Below the pieces are notes generated by a model that worked only from the letters and a program-made list of their open reading frames with translations, was not told the DNA's origin and made no database searches. From contig CAJGDH010000114.1 in NCBI GenBank assembly GCA_904502145.1, positions 1 through 6,212 of the forward strand: a DNA stretch of 6,212 nt, written 5' to 3'. Shown piece by piece: positions 5,274-6,212 of the stretch (position 1 is its first letter; every line of letters begins with the position of its first letter). Made by a program: the position numbers and the translations under genes. This DNA is from an uncultured Eubacterium sp. (GTDB taxonomy: Bacteria > Bacillota > Clostridia > Lachnospirales > Lachnospiraceae).

Positions 5274-5411
5274 TCATGCCTGTCGTTTTTCCCGACAGGC
5301 TCTTTTTTTCATATATGAGATATCTTTTAATCCGAGTTTTCGGCTCATGACCGGACAATCATTCATCTTTTCAATCATCCGGATGAGTTTCATCCTGGCC
5401 ATGGTATCCAT
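5274..5411 (-). CDS. 45-aa basic small protein
   Basis: Found by its ribosome binding site: AAGGAGG eight bases before ATG 5409-5411, the strongest in this half of the window. The product is Met- and Lys/Arg-rich: it starts MDTMARMKLIRMIEKM, has NDCPVMSRKLGLKD in the middle and ends KKRACREKRQA. It has an amphipathic helix early on and no membrane segment. No family is recognised. The last ten codons coincide with a hairpin that is a good terminator on the other strand, so the C-terminal KKRACREKRQA may be forced by that structure. An AT-rich stretch at about 5451-5462 could hold its promoter, with TATTAT on the minus strand, but no clear -35 is seen. A short regulatory or leader peptide for the downstream membrane-protein gene is also possible. 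Confidence 0.55.
   Translation of the reverse strand: MDTMARMKLIRMIEKMNDCPVMSRKLGLKDISYMKKRACREKRQA
5278..5309 (+). terminator. Strong plus-strand terminator-like hairpin with no obvious gene
   Basis: GCCTGTCG (5278-5285), seven-base loop, CGACAGGC (5293-5300), then TCTTTTTTT. This is a textbook Rho-independent terminator on the plus strand. The only plus gene upstream, the BASS transporter, ends 350 bp away. It may catch BASS read-through, end an unseen antisense RNA, or act on the minus strand as a hairpin inside the 45-aa gene. Confidence 0.65.
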
Positions 5412-5470
5412 CGGCGACACCTCCTTAATGAATCAGTTTTCTTTGTTTTCTATAATATATTACAGAGTCC

Positions 5471-5499
5471 AAAGAAAATACACATCCGCTGCAGCGGAT
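5471..5499 (-). terminator. Possible terminator of the beta-helix gene
   Basis: ATCCGCTG-CAGCGGAT (5484-5499) is a perfect 16-bp palindrome about 37 bp past the stop codon at 5537. On the minus strand it is followed by GTGTATTTTCTTT. The stem is only about six pairs around a TGCA loop and the T-tract is interrupted, so an operator for the small-gene cluster is an alternative. Confidence 0.4.
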
Positions 5500-5536
5500 T
5501 AAGGAGCCGTATCCCGCAGGATCAGGGAATTAGCAG

Positions 5537-6212
5537 CTAAACCAGGGGTTTTCCCGACGGGTCGGATACAAAGGGTCCCGGCAGCATTCTTTCGCCGCGC
5601 AGATCTCCGAAATAATCCCGGTCAAAGCGGATCGGTGATCCGTCCGGTGCCTCAAATAACTGTTCCGGTTCAAAAGCCTTCCCAAGCAATTGGGTGTCAA
5701 CCATACGGCAGACAGACTCTCCCAGGTATTCATACAGGTTGGTATGGATAAGGGGTTTATCCCCTTCTGTTAATTCTATGCTGATCTTTACCTTTTCATC
5801 TGCGATCAGAGCATTCTTCTCTTTCTTCCATGCAGAAGCACCGTTGAAATAGGCATTACCCTCTGCCCAGACAGGAAGATGGGATTCATGGGCTTTTTCC
5901 AGCCCTGCCATGTCCGGTCTTGTGGTGAAGTCAAACTGGCTGATCCACTCTTCATAGTCCGGGTATCCGTCAAATGTCCAGGTGCCCGCCCGGCGGTTTT
6001 CCTTCTCAACAAGGTCCCGGGAATCCGAGATGATGACGAAGTCGTCATCAGGCCATCTCTGGACAAATATATTGTTGTAGAAACGGTCATCTCCGTGCAG
6101 GATGGTCATAAATCCCATCACTTCGGTACGGTGGGGGATATGATATGGGGTATAACGGGGGCCGGTCCCCTCTCCCACACAGGTAAATGCTCCGCAGATC
6201 AGGTTATGTACC
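5537..6212 (-). CDS. Right-handed beta-helix protein, GH120-like, C-terminal fragment
   Basis: 224 residues plus stop; the reading frame is open to the right edge, so the N-terminus lies outside. A GTG at 6176-6178 could be read as a start, but the frame upstream (HNLICGAFTCVG) is plainly coding and there is no RBS. The fragment begins in the tail of a parallel beta-helix (TPYHIPHRTEVMGFMTILHG, then DDRFYNNIFVQR) and ends with a beta-sandwich-like segment: LYEYLGESVCRMVDTQLLGKAF, APDGSPIRFDRDYFGD and MLPGPF. From memory, this order resembles GH120 beta-xylosidases, which are cytosolic enzymes of about 640 aa that release xylose from xylo-oligosaccharides. The catalytic acids of that family would mostly lie in the missing part, so the activity cannot be confirmed. 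No signal peptide can be judged. Confidence 0.7.
   Translation of the reverse strand, partial: VHNLICGAFTCVGEGTGPRYTPYHIPHRTEVMGFMTILHGDDRFYNNIFVQRWPDDDFVIISDSRDLVEKENRRAGTWTFDGYPDYEEWISQFDFTTRPDMAGLEKAHESHLPVWAEGNAYFNGASAWKKEKNALIADEKVKISIELTEGDKPLIHTNLYEYLGESVCRMVDTQLLGKAFEPEQLFEAPDGSPIRFDRDYFGDLRGERMLPGPFVSDPSGKPLV

Overview
The window looks like a piece of a gut-type Clostridia chromosome, most likely Lachnospiraceae. This is inferred from moderate GC, AGGAGG-type ribosome binding sites, and protein styles typical of that group: DegV, an SDF-family symporter with an extra N-terminal domain, a BASS transporter, and short membrane and HTH proteins. No ribosomal RNA or other marker is present, so the assignment is an inference. 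Nearly everything is on the minus strand except one transporter at 4006-4926.

Layout, left to right. 1-76 is the start of a minus-strand gene for an exported protein that runs off the left edge. It has a good RBS, a TATACT -10 box and two overlapping perfect 15-bp palindromes just upstream. 173-540 is an array of three ~127-bp imperfect palindromes; compensatory base changes in its stems suggest a structured RNA or foldable DNA element rather than a peptide gene. 582-797 is a 71-aa XRE-type repressor. 959-1801 is a DegV/FakB-like fatty-acid-binding protein with a clear terminator at 871-906. Upstream of it, and probably in the same transcript, is an 85-aa protein (1837-2094) whose first 18 residues match the double-glycine leader consensus of secreted peptides.

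2197-3792 is a DAACS/SDF-family symporter with an N-terminal ~120-residue domain resembling a degenerate GHKL (RsbW-type) ATPase. Several residues normally used for sodium and substrate binding are replaced. It is divergent from a BASS-family transporter at 4006-4926, and the intergenic region carries a candidate promoter for each. Converging on the BASS gene is a small minus-strand cluster: a 45-aa gene (5274-5411) with a strong RBS and a 72-aa two-helix membrane protein (5000-5218). A strong plus-strand terminator-like hairpin lies inside the 3' end of the 45-aa gene. The right edge (5537-6212) is the C-terminal part of a right-handed beta-helix protein that resembles GH120 beta-xylosidases.

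Taken together this is mostly a transport and nutrient-handling neighbourhood (two carboxylate/organic-anion carriers, a lipid-binding protein, a probable xylan-related hydrolase), not one obvious pathway. The parts most worth a second look are the structured repeat array, the double-glycine-leader protein next to DegV, and the domain fusion and altered binding site of the SDF symporter.
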